Positions 10,850 to 23,510 are shown, counted from the first letter of the stretch. The stretch is 64,000 bases of DNA from Nyssa sinensis (GCA_008638375.1 CM018048.1:3377940-3441939); one strand, 5' to 3'. Made by a program: numbers and translations. Notes: generated by a model from the sequence alone, not told the origin.

Positions 10850-12480
10850 GTGTTCTCGTTACTTTTCGAGATTTAAGTTCTAAGTTCTGGGGCAACTTTA
10901 GTGCAGAACCTTGGACTTATCTTTGATGTGATTGATTGTTATTGTTTCAAGCTTATTTTGCTGCCTTTACTTTTATCTCTTTTAGCTCATTTACACTGGC
11001 ACTCCTTTTAGCTCATTTACTCTGGCACTCAGTTCTAGCATTCGGGAGATTATTGATGATTTCTACCTGTTGAGCAGAGAGATTTGTTTGTTTGTTTTTT
11101 TCGAGTTGCCTGTCCACCAAAATTTGGTTCATAAGAATTCCATGTGAAGGTAGTTTGCTATACAGTATGTAAGGCTTGTGAGCATTATTGGTGACATTTG
11201 GATGCTGAGCTCGTTAGCCGTGGTGCTTAAGCTCGGCCTTTGTTTTTTGGCCGGGCTTTAACCTTTGCATGGTCCTAAAATGGTTTCGTGCGTGGATGGT
11301 TTAGTATGGGAAAAAGGAGAAGGTCTGTTTTCAGAAGTAGTGTGATAAAAGTATTCTTCTGAAAAGTAGTGAAAATAAGAAGTGACACTTTTGTCTAGCC
11401 TATTAGTTTTTCGGGTGACACTTTGATAGCTCTGGTTTTAGGTATTGTGGTCCATCTTCTCTCCACGCGTCACCAAATGAGCATTCTTCAAGCTCTGCAA
11501 CATACCGCTTACTCTAGAAAAAATGAGAGGCTCATCTCATAGATGGGATTCAGAAGAGTAGTAGTCATTGATCATATGGACAACAGCTTCACAAATTGGC
11601 TGAGGCTTGTGGTGCAACAAAATACTCTCAGATAGTTGCCTTAGGCATCTCATAGAATCCCACGACAACCCGGTCGACCTGGGTTGTGTCTTTGGTGCAG
11701 CTATTTGTGTTACTATTGGAGGCAACACAAATTTCTCCTTTTGTGCTAATGTAGCTCCCGATTGAATGTCTCATTTATTTCTTATACAGGAATGAGGAAA
11801 CAAATTCCTCTCTCTCCCCTTAGTAGCACCTAAAAGCGTGAGAGAGCAGTAGCAGACCCCAGCCACGAGTAAAATTTTTTTCCTACTAAAATTTAGAAAT
11901 ATCTCCTTCAATTTTTTTTTTTTTGATTTATCTATAAATTTCCTACTACTGTATATACATTTTTGCCCCCCAGCAAAACCTCTAGATCTACCATTGCGGG
12001 AGAATGGATACAAAAATGACTAGGTTTCGTGGTTTGAACAATTTCCCTATGCACGAGCAGAATCTTTGAAATTCAAATATCTTCACGGGCTTGGGCCATG
12101 TCTCTCTACCTTGGGCCTACTCCAAAAAGAAATTCTTTGTAGGCAAAACTCTAGGGTTGACTGGATTAAGGAAGTAGTCTAAAATATAAAGTTTTCATAT
12201 CCAAACCCTTAAATCAGATCAAAGAATCATTTATCACAATTGTGACTTGATGATAAATCAATAGTTTATGGGCTGAAAAACATTTATAATGAAACATTTG
12301 ATTGAGAAAAGGGAATTATTAAAAGAGAAGAAAAAAATTTAGTTGAGAAGACAAAAGGTATGGGCTTAATTTAATTTTATTTAGAAAAAAAATAGTAAAG
12401 GAGAAAAGTCCATGTTCTAATTATTTCTCTTTCTAGAGACAGAGAGAGAGTATCTAGTAGGACTAAATAACAAACGTGTT
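10850..12480. other. UIEF 3' region and intergenic stretch
   Basis: Up to about 11150 this is probably UIEF 3'UTR. At 11228-11256 aagctcggcc and ggccgggctt form a 10-bp hairpin around a T-rich loop. From 11500 to 12370 I recognise nothing. Small open frames on the minus strand (11537-11728, 11771-12013) have no recognisable domain. Confidence 0.3.
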
Positions 12481-12481
12481 G

Positions 12482-12554
12482 GGGGCTGTAGCTCATATGG
12501 TAGAGCGCTCGCTTCGCATGCGAGAGGCACGGGGTTCGATTCCCCGCAGCTCCA
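12482..12554 (+). tRNA. tRNA-Ala (anticodon CGC)
   Basis: A 73-nt cloverleaf without intron. Acceptor GGGGCTG pairs with CAGCTCC (one G-T), the discriminator is A, and no CCA is encoded. The D arm contains the A box (TAGCTCATATGGT). The anticodon stem CTCGC/GCGAG closes the loop TTCGCAT, giving anticodon CGC that reads GCG. The T arm has the B box GGTTCGATTCC with stem CGGGG/CCCCG. A TTTT Pol III terminator starts about 10 nt downstream (near 12565), and CAA triplets lie just upstream, as is common in plant tRNA genes. All stems are intact, so it is probably functional. Confidence 0.95.
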
Positions 12555-13070
12555 CTAAGAAGAAGTTTTATCATCTTTGGTTCTTTGATTTTTAGAATTA
12601 GAATTTTTTTCACATGAATCATCAAAGTCGAAAAAACCGCGCAAAGTTCAACGCCAAGGATTTTGTTATTTCTTGGTATTGCTGCAGTATGCCTGTCAAA
12701 TACATAAATTCTCCGACACCTCTGTTAAGTGCCAGTAGTTTGCGAAAGATCTCCCATTCAAAACCAAACATTTTCGACAATCTCTGCTTGGTTAAGCTAG
12801 AGCGAAAATGAGGTCGCGGAGGGCTCTGTTTCCCGTTGCTAGATGATGAATTCATTAATCGTGTATTGGCAGCGAAGGATGCCAATGAAGCCTTGGATGT
12901 GATCGTTGAAAAGACTAAGAGACGCGGTGTTGTTGTCAGCGCTTCTGATTGTTGTTGTTTAATTGTATCCACCGCTCTTGATCAGAACAATGCCGACTTA
13001 GCATTGTCAATTTTCTCTGCCATGCGCTCTAGCTTTGATCCCGGTATTTTCCTTCGTCGTCTATACTAGC

Positions 13071-13112
<42 letters not shown>
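13071..13112. repeat. (GT)n(AT)n microsatellite
   Basis: About ten GT units are followed by about eleven AT units in the intron of the broken PPR-like gene. Confidence 0.95.
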
Positions 13113-13877
13113 GCTTAGAGTTGTTCCGTTCCTAATCTTGGAAGTTTTGAAACTTAAATTAACTTGTTTTGAAGCTTTAACTTGATGAATCTCTAGTATT
13201 TAGATGAAGTTTGTATGTTACTGTAGTTGTTATTCTGGTTAATTGATCATGGTTACGGAAGACTAGGGAGGCAGCACGTGATCATGGAAGACGTCAAAAT
13301 GCATGAAAACTACCATTCAAGACATGCAAAGCCTATAAATAACTGAACCCTTATTCTTTTCTTTAATAAGTTCTCTCCCACTCAACACACCGTCAGATCA
13401 ATTCTGATACAATTCGCCTCCACCAGCTCCTCTGGTGCCATCTTGATCACCACCATCATCATATCATATACTACAAAATGCCATGTTTATAGTATTTGTT
13501 TTCACTTTAGGAAATGGAATTAGTTCTCTTCTTCCGTGAATTTGGTGGTACTCTTGAGGTTGGCAGGTTTGTTCACTGTGTTTCACCCACATATTGTATA
13601 CATGGCATTATGGTGTAATTCAATTAAAGTGTCTCAAATCTTGTCTAAAGTCTCTAAACATAACAGCTCAATTCAATTTTTTTTTTTTACCTTTTTCTTT
13701 AGAATTTACATTCTGAAAGCAGGGATAACCAACAATTAGAGAGGTAAATGAGAAACTGAAGCCCTTACTAGTTTGAATTTCAATGATTAGTGCTTGTCAC
13801 TTTGAATATTACAACTCATTTATTTGAAATTTCTCTGGTGTGATATTAATTTATCAACACTTTGATACTTGATCCAG
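13113..13877. other. Remainder of the pseudogene intron, with possible LTR fragment
   Basis: Around 13270-13460 there is a cacgtg box, a TATA-like cctataaataac, then a pyrimidine-rich leader and a CACCATCATC run. This order resembles the promoter part of a short LTR, but I find no primer site or partner LTR. Confidence 0.2.
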
Positions 13878-14238
13878 GAACAGCTGTTAGTGAAAAAGGT
13901 CCCCCCTTGAGAGATGGAAGTGGTCCTGGCCAGATGTAAACACTTGCACATTCTTAGTTCAGGGTCTTGCATCATGAATAAGGGTTTTGGATGCCCTTAG
14001 AATGATTGCCAATGTTTGTCGAGTGGGATTGTCTCCTGGTGAGCAGGTACAGATGCAGTTCTGTCCACTGCTTTTGGCTGTCAACATTGCATTTAACTAT
14101 TAAACATATATACAATCCACTGTTTTATAACTTTTTCCTTTCAAGGAGGAGTGATGCAGTTGTACGTATTCCCACCCCCCTCCCCTCCACCACAAACTGT
14201 AGTCCTTAAACTACAAGTTCGAATAAAGTTGAGAAAAG

Positions 14239-15720
14239 TGATAGACCAATTGATAATCCAGCTCATTGTGCAGCACATGGCCCAGCTCAGCTACTTCTAG
14301 ATGCAACCACAAGGCTCCACTGTAACAAACAAAAGAGGGAATCTTTTAGGCAGTTATAACTGAATTCAGTTGGTTATTTAGTGAGAATAGCATACAAAGT
14401 GATTAGATATAAATAATAGTGATGTAATGAGAAATTAATCGAGTCTGCCAATTTATGCATCAACTTACTGATCTTCACTTCAAAGCAGTACACAACCTCC
14501 CTTGGCCTTCATTATGTGTCCAACCCTTTAGTCTCTTACAGGCTATACAAATGCTGATTTTGTGTGTGTGTGTGTGTGTGTGTGGGGTGGGGGGGGGGGA
14601 GGAATGGGTTTGGGGCGAGATGACCCTTCCCCAACCCCGTTTATATTTTTTGCTTCCGACCCCACCCGCCTCGTTTAGAGGTTTATCCCGACCGTCGACC
14701 TCATTTATATTTTCCGACTTCACCCCGCTCCGCCCCGAATCCCAATATATAGATATATATATATATATATATTTTAAGTAAGTTAAAACTTTTATTTTGA
14801 TAAGTAAATTAATTTTTTTTTTGCCAAAATAACTAATACAAAAAAAATATATGAATGTGATATGAAAAACTTTAAAACTAATTTTATATAGTGTTATTTA
14901 TTGGTAAATATAATATATATAAAAATAAATAAATAAAAATTAATATATCAATGGGGCGGGGTGACCATCTCCCGAACCCGTCCTGAACCCGACGGAATTT
15001 TAAAAGTCATATCTCGACTCCGTTTATGAACACCTCATACCCACCTCATTAGGGATGGGGCGGGGCAATTGCTTGACGGGGTAAGGCAAATTGACATCTC
15101 TAGGGGGGGGGGGGGGGGGGATCCATCAGATAGGTGATCCACAACAGGCTTCATCTTGTTCCTAGGTGCCAATCCCATAACTTGGGGGGGCATTCCACCA
15201 ACTCTGTATTGTGATAATGCTTCAGGACTTGCACTGGCTTCTAATCCAGTCTTCCACGCTTGCACAAAACATATTGAAATTGACTTCCACTATGTGGGTG
15301 AACAGGTCATTCGAAATCTACTATTTGTTCACTACTTATCCACTGAGACCAAATTGCATATTTGTTTACCAAGGGCCCCTCCAAGCCACGGTTTCATAAG
15401 CTATATTCCAAACTGATGCTCAATGATCATCCTCCATCAATTTGCAGGGGGCTGATAGACCAACTGATAATCCAGCTCATACTGGAGCACATGGTCCAGC
15501 TCAGCCATTTCTGGATACAACCACAAGGCTCCACTGTAACAAAGGAAGAAAGAATATGTTAGGAAGTTATAACTTAATTCAGTTGGTTGGTTAGTGAGAA
15601 TAACATACAAAGTGATTATATATAAACAACAGTGATGTAACGAGAAATTATATGGAATAATAGAAAAACTTCTTCTGATCTTCTACACCTCTCTCTATCT
15701 CGATCTGAAGCAATATCTTC
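14239..15720 (+). mobile_element. Internally deleted Ty1/copia element
   Basis: A left LTR fragment (14239-14450, starts tgatagaccaattgataatc) and a right LTR (from 15453, starts tgatagaccaactgataatc) share ~210 aligned bases with ~85-90% identity by eye. Next to the left LTR comes QLTDLHFKAVHN, the end of a copia reverse transcriptase. Just before the right LTR comes RNase H (LYCDNASGLALASNPVFHA, then TKHIEIDFHYV), followed in another frame by FTKGPSKPRFHKLYSKLML and a purine tract (gcaggggg). Gag, protease, integrase and most of RT are gone. A GC-ended repeat interrupts the middle. Confidence 0.75.
14560..15120. mobile_element. GC-ended MITE-like insertion inside the copia remnant
   Basis: A (GT)n/G-rich tract and GC-rich arms (accccgctccgccccgaatc near 14730, ggggcggggtgaccatctcc near 14953, ggatggggcggggcaattgc near 15054) surround an AT-rich core (14740-14950). 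Similar GC-rich arms with AT-rich cores occur near 21545-21960 and 58545-58960, so this is a dispersed family. Ends are uncertain because of the poly-G runs. Confidence 0.4.
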
Positions 15721-16286
15721 AATAAAAAGTACCGATTATGGTAGTCATTGAAAAGTTAAACAAAAGATCAAACCTATAAAGGCCTCTCTTGTAGATAATT
15801 GAGGTTAAGATGGACTATGATATCTTCAATGATTGAAATTGAGATTAAGATGGACTATGATGTTCTTGCAGCTAAAGCGATTAAGAATATGCAGTCTGCA
15901 CCACTTTATTATGTTTTGTTCCCGGCTTTGATCTGAGTAACATGTGAAAACTATTTAGCTTTTTGTGTTGTGCTGTGTGTGATCCAAATTTTTTTTAATG
16001 TGTGTACTCCTACCTCCATATGCACACACAAAAACACAAAATCACATTACAGTGTGGGGTGCAAGAGTGAACTACTATAGTGAGTGCCTTCAACTTTTTA
16101 GGCAGACTGATTTAACTCAATCGTTTCTATTTGGAAGAAAGTATTGCTGAACAGATACAACAAATCATGGAGCTTGAAAATCTCAAAAAGGCATGTCCGC
16201 TTCACTTGAATCATTCTCTCTGACATTTAACATATATGAAGACTCTGGATATGGCCTGGTCAATATTGTTTTAGATCATCTAAAAT

Positions 16287-17177
16287 CAATGTTTTCAAAC
16301 CGGACCGTTCAAGAAATCCTGGAGTTCATCACGGAATCAAACCTATGAATTAATAATTTAATAAATACTATTAATATTTAAATTAAAAATTATACAAAAT
16401 ACTAAATTATATAATTTTTTTACAAAAATGAATTTTAGAAAATCAAAATAAAACCACACTCCAATCACTCCATAACCATCAGTGCATCACCACCGCACCT
16501 TCACCACCACCGCCGCACCATCACCACCACAGCCGAACCATCACCACCACCCCAGCCGCACCACCACCACAGTCCATAACCCCCGCGCCTTCACCACGAC
16601 CCCAGCCGAACCCACAGCCACCGCACCTCCACCGTAACCATCCTCTCCCACAATCACCACCGCCCGTCGCTTCCATCGCACCATCGCACCGCCACCATCA
16701 TCACCCGAAACAGAGAAAGGGAAAATCCGAATAGTTCCATCGCACCGCCCGTCGCTTCCATCGCACCATCGCATCGCCACCATCATCACGCGAGTCACTG
16801 TCGCCGTGTGGTCGCCGTCGCCGTGCGGTGGGAGTCCGAACAGTTCAAGACTTCAAGCGATGAGATGAAGAGAAAGGGAAAATCCGAAAATGGGAACTGA
16901 GAGAAATCTCAGATCTGAGAAAGTGAGAATAGAGAAATTAGGGCCATTCCGTGGGTTTTTTTTTTATATATATAGGAAGAGGCGAACCGGTCCGAACCGG
17001 TGACCCAGTGACGGGTCGACCGGTTCACCGGTTGAACCGCCCGGTTCGGACGGTTTTGCCTTTTAAGCCCGGTTTTGGCGTTGGAACAGTTTTTGGGGTT
17101 CCACCGGACCGTTCCTTGGACCGGTCGACGGTTGAACCGGTGAACCGTTCCGGTCCGGTCCGGTTTTTAAAACCTTG
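16287..17177. mobile_element. hAT-like non-autonomous DNA transposon with 8-bp target duplication
   Basis: The ends are inverted: left caatgttttcaaaccggacc, right reverse complement caaggttttaaaaaccggac. The element is flanked by the perfect 8-bp repeat tctaaaat at 16279-16286 and 17178-17185. An 8-bp duplication and CA-starting ends fit the hAT superfamily. The 891-bp body holds an AT-rich part, a (CACCAC/GCACCATC)-rich region (16470-16800) and a dense cluster of ccggt/accgg motifs near the right end (16980-17165). No transposase is present. Open frames here come from the triplet-like repeat. Confidence 0.8.
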
Positions 17178-17289
17178 TCTAAAATAAAGCAATGTAATTA
17201 TAGAAGACAAAGAGACTTTCATTCTTATGAAAACTCAAACTTACTAAAATTTTATCTCAATTATTTAGAGTTAGTTACATGAATCTTAT

Positions 17290-19320
17290 TTCGTCATTTT
17301 TTTTATTTTTTGTTAGACCACATATTAATATATTAACCATATTGTTATTCTTCTTTGGTGTATTTATTGGTTTTCGTTTTACATTACCATACCATCTTAA
17401 CCAATGTTCTCTTATTTTATCTCTGTGCTACTCCTACTATCTCATGAATATGTTCATTCTTAAATCTATATTTTCTTATCTTACTGCACATTCATTTTAA
17501 TATCCTTATTTCAACTACACTTATCTTATTGATATATTATTTCTTAATTGTCTAACATTATGTTCCATACAACATGGTTAGTTTAATAGTTGTTTTATAA
17601 AATTTATCTTTCAATTTTAAAGGTATACCTCAATTGCACAATAACCAAGACGAACTCTTCCATTTAACCAATGCTACTTTAATTACTATGTCGTTATTCT
17701 TTTTTGGTGCATTTATTAGTCTTCGTTTTACATGACCATACCATCTTAACCGATGTTCTCTTATTTTATCTCCTATAAGTGCTACTCCTACCATTTCATG
17801 AATATGTTCATTCGTAAATCTATATTTTCTTGTCTTACTGCACATCCATTTTAATATCCTCATTTCGGCTACACTTGTCTTATTAATATGTTATTTCTTA
17901 ATTGTCTAATATTATGTTCCATACAATATGGTTAGTTTAATAGTTGTTTTATAAAATTTATCTTTCAATTTTAAAAGTATACCTCAATTGCACAATAACC
18001 GAGATGAACTCTTCCATTTAACCAATGCTACTTTAATTCCATGGATAACATTATCTCTAATTTCTCCTTCTTGATAAATAAGTGGACCTAGATAACAAAA
18101 CTTTTCATTTTTTATTAATTCTTGATTTTCAATTTTCACTCCATTCCCATTTGTTTTACTAATTTTACTAAAATTACACTTAAGATATTCAATTTTTGTC
18201 TTACTTACCTTAAATCCTTTTGATTTTAAAGTCTCTGTCCAAATCTCTAATTTGTCATTTATACCTTTTTAGTTTAATCAATTAAAAAATATCATTAGCA
18301 AAAAGAATATATCATAGAACGTTATCTTGTATATTCTTACTCAACTCATCCATTATTAAAGCAAAAAGGAATGTGCTTAATGTTGACCCTTGATGTAGAC
18401 TTATTGTAATAAAAAATTCTCTTTTTTCTCCAACATTTGTCCTTTTATTGTGACCATCCCATTAGACATATCTTTTGTTATTTTGTAAGTTATTTCTTTT
18501 CTAAAACCTATCATATTAGATATTTAGAAACTCTATCATAGACTTTTTCCAAATCTATGAATACTATGTGAAGATCTTTCCTATTTCTCAATAACTCTCA
18601 ATAATTCTTCTTCATAAGTAAATAATTTCCATTGTTGATATCTTTGACATAAATCCAAAATGATTCTATGATACAATTGTCTCAAGTCTTGATTAATGCT
18701 TGATCACTTTCTCCCAAAATTTCATAGTATGACTCATTAATTTATTGCAACGATTTATTGTACAATTTTGGATATTCCTTTTATTTTTATATATAGTTAC
18801 TAAAATATTTTTACTCCACATATCATGTATTTTTTAAGTTCTTATGATTTTATTAAATAAATTTGTTAGTCGAGACACGCCTACTTCAGGTAAATACTTT
18901 CAAACCTCAATAAAAATACCAATCTGATCCTAAAATTTTACTAATTTTTATCTTTCTCAAAGAAGTTTTTGAACTTGAACACGTTAAGTCTACGAAAAAA
19001 TATATTTTTTCTATTAGTTAAAGAGTTATCTTTAACTTCATCATCATTTAGCAATACTTTCAATTTTTACTCTTTATATGTATCTAATATTATTAAAAAA
19101 ATTATTTTTCTATCCCTCATCTTAATAAATTTGTATATATTTTTCTCTCCTCCTCTTATTTCTAATTTGGTATAAAAATCATTATATGCCTCGTAGAAAC
19201 CAGTAATTCTTCTGACAAATTTCGGCTAGGTTTCATTAGCCGTTTTAAAGGAAGCCGGAGGTTCTCCTCCTCGAGTAATGTCTCTTCAAGCGTACGGATG
19301 GGAATCATGGGATAGGATTT
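17290..19320 (-). mobile_element. Decayed RTE-like LINE, reverse transcriptase 3' half
   Basis: On the minus strand the RT reads in pieces. LHQGSTLSTFLFA lies near 18390 and the catalytic box LFANDIF at about 18287-18306 (the first D of the usual FADD is N). KFCYLGPLIYQEGEIRDNVI follows near 18090, then the C-terminal IREHRLRWYGHVKRR (about 17755). This fits the plant non-LTR family that ends in RLRWFGHVKRR. Many stops and frame shifts are present. The C-terminal part is tandemly duplicated (17342-18045). The 5' end is unclear. Confidence 0.7.
17342..18045 (-). repeat. ~350-bp tandem duplication of the LINE C-terminus
   Basis: The block 17342-17690 is repeated at 17691-18045, with marker strings (gttattctt.tttggtg; caatgttctcttattttatc; atttaaccaatgctacttta) 349-360 bp apart. 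The copies differ by many substitutions and small indels, so the duplication is old. The downstream (LINE-5') copy keeps the better reading frame (minus ORF 17630-17863). Confidence 0.8.
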
Positions 19321-21012
19321 CTCTCCTCAAATAAGATTCTTTGTGACATGGAAGCCTGGTAAAATGAGTGGATTAGACGAGTTAAAAATAAATCGGATTA
19401 AAATGGATTGACTCACATACAAATCTGATTAACTTAAATCAAACTAGTTATTTTTTTTTTTTTTATTCTAAGGTTTCATTTAGCTAGATAAAAAGTAGTG
19501 AAAAATGAAAGAAAGAGATAAATATAAAATTTATTAAGAGTTTGGTTAGCAAGAAAGAGAAATTTCTTTTTAAAAATTTAGTTCCATATAACTATTTTTT
19601 TTTTCCGAAAAATGTCACTTTTATTTCTCCGCAAGAAAAATTATTCTCATGAAAAATACTTGTATATTATCTGTATTCCCATCTTATTTCTTTTTTTTAT
19701 ACTTTTCTCTTCCATTACTGGTGATAAAAATTCTTTTATATTATAACTCTTTTTTTTAAAATTTTTGATTTCTTTTGTTATACAATAAATAATTATATAT
19801 ATATATATATGTGTGTGTGTGTGGATAATTAATATATGTTACAATTATATAGATAGCTAGTATAATATATATATATATAGTTAATATATATTACATATAT
19901 TGATATATAGATAGTTCATGTATATATGTAATACTACTATATATATATATATGTAATATTGTTATTATATATTCTTATATATATCTATAATGGAGATATA
20001 TATATATATATTTATACTATTTTATTTTTTTTCATTCTCAATTTGCTAAACACACATATTCAACTCGTATTGACCCGTTAAATTGACGAGTTCGTTATTA
20101 TCTAATCTGTTTATGACTCGCTAACTAAATGAGTTATCCATATCTGTTTATTAGTGGATGGGGATTGACGAGTTAAGATAACATTTGTCGCCTCTAGTGA
20201 CATGATATAGTTTCAGATCTTAATCATTAATCTATTTCTTACAGAAATGGAGACTTTAAGTTGAGATGCAAGATTTAGCGTTCTAATTTAAAATATCAAA
20301 ATTTTTAAAAAAAATCTATACAACAAACAATAAAATACATACATACATATATTATTAAGATTTTTATTTTATAATGGTTTAAATTTGTTAAAAATTTTTC
20401 AATATAAATATATAATTATTATTATAAATATAATTAAAAAATATATTACATTTTTAAATAAATATATTTTATTCTAATAAAGTGATTCGAAAAAATTTAC
20501 TTTTAGTGTATCACATTTTGTAACAAGTTACTATTTATATTCCTATTTCACGAATCATAACGATTCAGATTACGTGTCAGAAAACAAAATCCAAAAGCCC
20601 ATGAGTTGCATGCAATGTCCCTAACTTTTGACGTCCCTTTTCAGAGAAAACAGCCCCCCACTCCCCCACAAAATATATAAATACAAAATGGCATTAATAA
20701 GTTAGTTAGCTAACATCTTCATAAGAAGTCACTTTCACATTAAATCTCATTTCTATGTCATTTCCTTTTCTATTCAACCATCAACTTAAAAACCAAACAG
20801 AATTTAAGATTTCAACTATTGACCAAATTTCACAGCTTAATTACATTAACATGATTTAGTTAGAAGGTTTATTAGGATAGGAGTGCATCTGGTTCATGTG
20901 CCAACTTGTACCATTTTTTTAGGATAGCTTTCTTTGATTCCTTCAGATGTAATTGGGTCTCCGAATTAGATGCCAGGGAATTTTTTAAAAGAGTGGTCCT
21001 AATGTTTGCATT
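19321..21012. other. AT-rich intergenic region with likely TIR-element debris
   Basis: The stretch 19470-20055 is nearly all A/T with (TA)n tracts. Its edges (ggtttcatttagctagat near 19472 and atttgctaaacacac near 20041) resemble inverted ends of common plant MITEs. The flanks share gacgagtt motifs in opposite senses (19377, 20083-20175). No gene is seen. Confidence 0.35.
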
Positions 21013-21316
21013 ATATATATATATATATATATATTCATGGGTCCCCTGTGTATTAGACCCGATTCAATAAACATCAGTCACATTAACAAAATATGTGATT
21101 CATTTATTATAATGGTCGATACTTATTAACCCCGATGTAATATATCGAGACCAATAAATAATTTATATATATATATATATATATTCATTGAGTCCTGTGT
21201 GTATTAGACCTGATCCAATAAACATCAATCACATTAATAAAATATGTAAATCATTTATTAAAATAATCGATACTCATTAATTCCGATATAATATATCGAG
21301 ACGAATAAATAATTTA
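21013..21316. repeat. 150-bp tandem duplication
   Basis: Each of the two units has an (AT)n tract, then attcat, gtgtattagac, caataaacatca and tatcgagac (attcat at 21033 and 21183). Identity is ~88% by eye. Non-coding. Confidence 0.85.
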
Positions 21317-21544
21317 TCCGCTAGATCAATTGATTTGATGACAAAATGACTGAAAAAAATTATTCAATACTCTGCGAGTGCTGCAAGTAACTTCACAATG
21401 GGACCCATAATTTATTCATTTTCTATTCCTTTCAGGTGAGTGTTTCATTGAGTCACTGTTTCTATATGCCCTAAACATTTATTTTAAAATGGAATGTGAT
21501 GTGTATGGACGCAGAATAAACTAATTAAAAGGATAATATACCCT

Positions 21545-21965
21545 GGGCCAGGATGGCAATGGGGCGGTATCCCTTCCTCAATTCAGTCCGTGAATTTTTT
21601 TTTTTTTTTTTTTTTTTAAATTTGTTTAAATCTTATGATAAGTTTGGTGGGTCTATATTAGAGTCCTATTTTTTTATTAAATTAATTATAATTAACATAT
21701 TTTAAACAAAATATTATATGGGCTAAAATAAAATATATATATATATACATGTCAATAGAAAATTATATTAATATTATTTTTTTTCAAATATATAATAATT
21801 CTATTAAATTTGTCTAAACTTCTAATGAATAACTAAAAAATATTATTACAAATATTAATTATGTAATACACATTTTTTAATTATTTTATTTTATATAATC
21901 AGGGATTGGGTGGTGTGGAGTGCCGTCACTTCAAATCCTAACGAGTGAATATAACTTCTTTCAAA
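21545..21965. mobile_element. GC-ended MITE-like repeat
   Basis: It starts ggatggcaatggggcggtat (about 21551), has a T-run and an AT-rich core, and ends with gggattgggtggtgtggagt near 21902. The AT-rich core (21655-21890) is recognisably related to 49740-49980. Exact ends are not resolvable. Confidence 0.4.
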
Positions 21966-22830
21966 TTTATTCTAACAAAAATAGGGTATGACAAATTTTT
22001 AACGGGATATATTAAATTGGTGTTTGAGATTAGCATTAATTAAGTTTTCATTTGGTAATGGTTTTTTTAATAAATAAAAAAATAACTTTTTAAATTTTAT
22101 TTTTTGGTTTAAAAATAAAAAGTAAAAGATAAAATTATATTTTATAATCATCTCTAAATAATAAAATAAATCAAATTATATGATCAATGTCTTATCTAAG
22201 CAATGTAAATACCCACTCTCCATACAAATAACATGAATTTGATTCCCTTCTCCACATTATTGTATAAAAAAAATAATCAAATATTACTTCTATTTTTTTT
22301 ATTTATTTTGTTTTATTTAAGCAAAAGAGCAAAAAAGGAACAAGATTAAAACACAGGATTTGGTTCTCTAAGGGCTTATTTGGACATATTTTGAAATTGA
22401 ATGATTCCATTTATAATTGACATAATATTTCAATGTACAAAGTCATCAATTGGTTGGGACCATTTACAATAATAGAAAATCATACCATATTTTATTTTTG
22501 CATGATTACTTCTAGGTTTTATTGAAATGATCAATATGAATGATATTGAAATGATGAATATTCATGATTTCAAACATCATTTTGATACCTTAAACTTTTT
22601 CTTTAGATGAATCTATTCAAGATGATGAATTCACCAATCAAATTAAATTATAATGTTTGACCAACCCAAAAAAAAATCTTGTCCCATGAATTAATTCTTC
22701 TTATTTTTTTCCTTCCTTCTTTTGTCATTTATATTTTTCGATATCATTTTAATTTAATTAATTAATTAATTAAAATACGTTTTTTCAAGTCAAATAGGCA
22801 TTGTTTGAATGACATATTGTGTTTCTTTCA
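21966..22830. other. AT-rich intergenic stretch
   Basis: No gene or clear element is seen. A pyrimidine-rich and (TTAA)n segment lies near 22700-22780. Confidence 0.3.
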
Positions 22831-23370
22831 AATAAAAATTAGAAAAAAATATTAAAAAATTCTTAAAATAAAATTTTCAATCCAAAACATCCCATGATAT
22901 ATATTTTATATCTAAAAGACTCCAAAAAAAAAATTTTAATACAAAAAAGTTCAATTGTTAACTTTCATTTTAACACCGTTAAAAAATATTATTAATTAAA
23001 CTAAAATAACCTTCAAGACACTTTTAATCCTAAATGTTTCGTGCTTCTCGAATTTCATTATATATATTTTTTATTTAATAATAGCTTGTCTAATCGTTTA
23101 AATAAAAATTAGAAAAAAAATTTAAAAAATCCTTAAAATAAAATTTTCAATTCAAAACACCCATGATATATATTTTATATCTAAAAGACTCCAAAGAAAA
23201 AATTTTAATACAAAAAAATTCAATTGTTAACTTTCATCTTAACACCGTTAAAAAATATTATTCATTAGACTAAAATAACCTTCAAGACACTTTTAATCCT
23301 AAATGTTTCGTGCTTCTCGAATTTCATTATATATTTTTTTTTATTTAATAATAGCTTGTCTAACCGTTAA
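22831..23370. repeat. 270-bp tandem duplication
   Basis: Two units start aataaaaattagaaa at 22831 and 23101. They carry identical inner blocks such as caagacacttttaatcctaa and gtttcgtgcttctcgaattt, and end with agcttgtctaa.cgtt. Identity is above 90% by eye. A shorter related repeat with ggtcaaaac follows at 23380 and 23460. Confidence 0.9.
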
Positions 23371-23510
23371 AGCAACTGGGGGGTCAAAACTTTACTAATT
23401 AAGTTAATTAACATATTAATGATTTATTTATGGCTTGTTTGACAGTTTAAGCAACAGGAGGGTCAAAACGTTCCTTATTTATTAAAGATCTTTAATACTA
23501 TTATCAATTA

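Larger units (their letters stand above)
12689..14046 (+). pseudogene. Broken plastid-type PPR-like gene
   Basis: Exon 1 (12689-13043) encodes a transit-like start rich in Ser/Leu, then LDDEFINRVLAAKDANEALD and a region with SDCCCLIVSTALDQNNADLA. Exon 2 (13878-14046) reads TAVSEKGPP, then in another frame ERWKWSWPDVN and a DALRMIANVCRVGLSPGE stretch. These segments resemble plant plastid proteins with PPR-like helices, but I cannot name the orthologue or function. Breaks: frame changes near 12805, 12838 and 13906 (a run of six C), and a TGA after VQGLAS near 13975. Both splice sites look usable (ccg|gt, cag|ga). The expected C-terminal exon is absent or replaced by the copia element at 14239. 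This is decay, not a single error. Confidence 0.55.

Noticed and set aside
11228..11256. Bacterial-style terminator hairpin followed by pyrimidines
   Set aside because: A 10-bp hairpin in a plant 3' region has no such role; it is reported only as a structure.
16541..17222. Open frames of 65-85 codons with V/G/R-rich or P/V/R-rich repeats
   Set aside because: They are produced by the CAC/GCACCATC and ccggt arrays of the hAT-like element.
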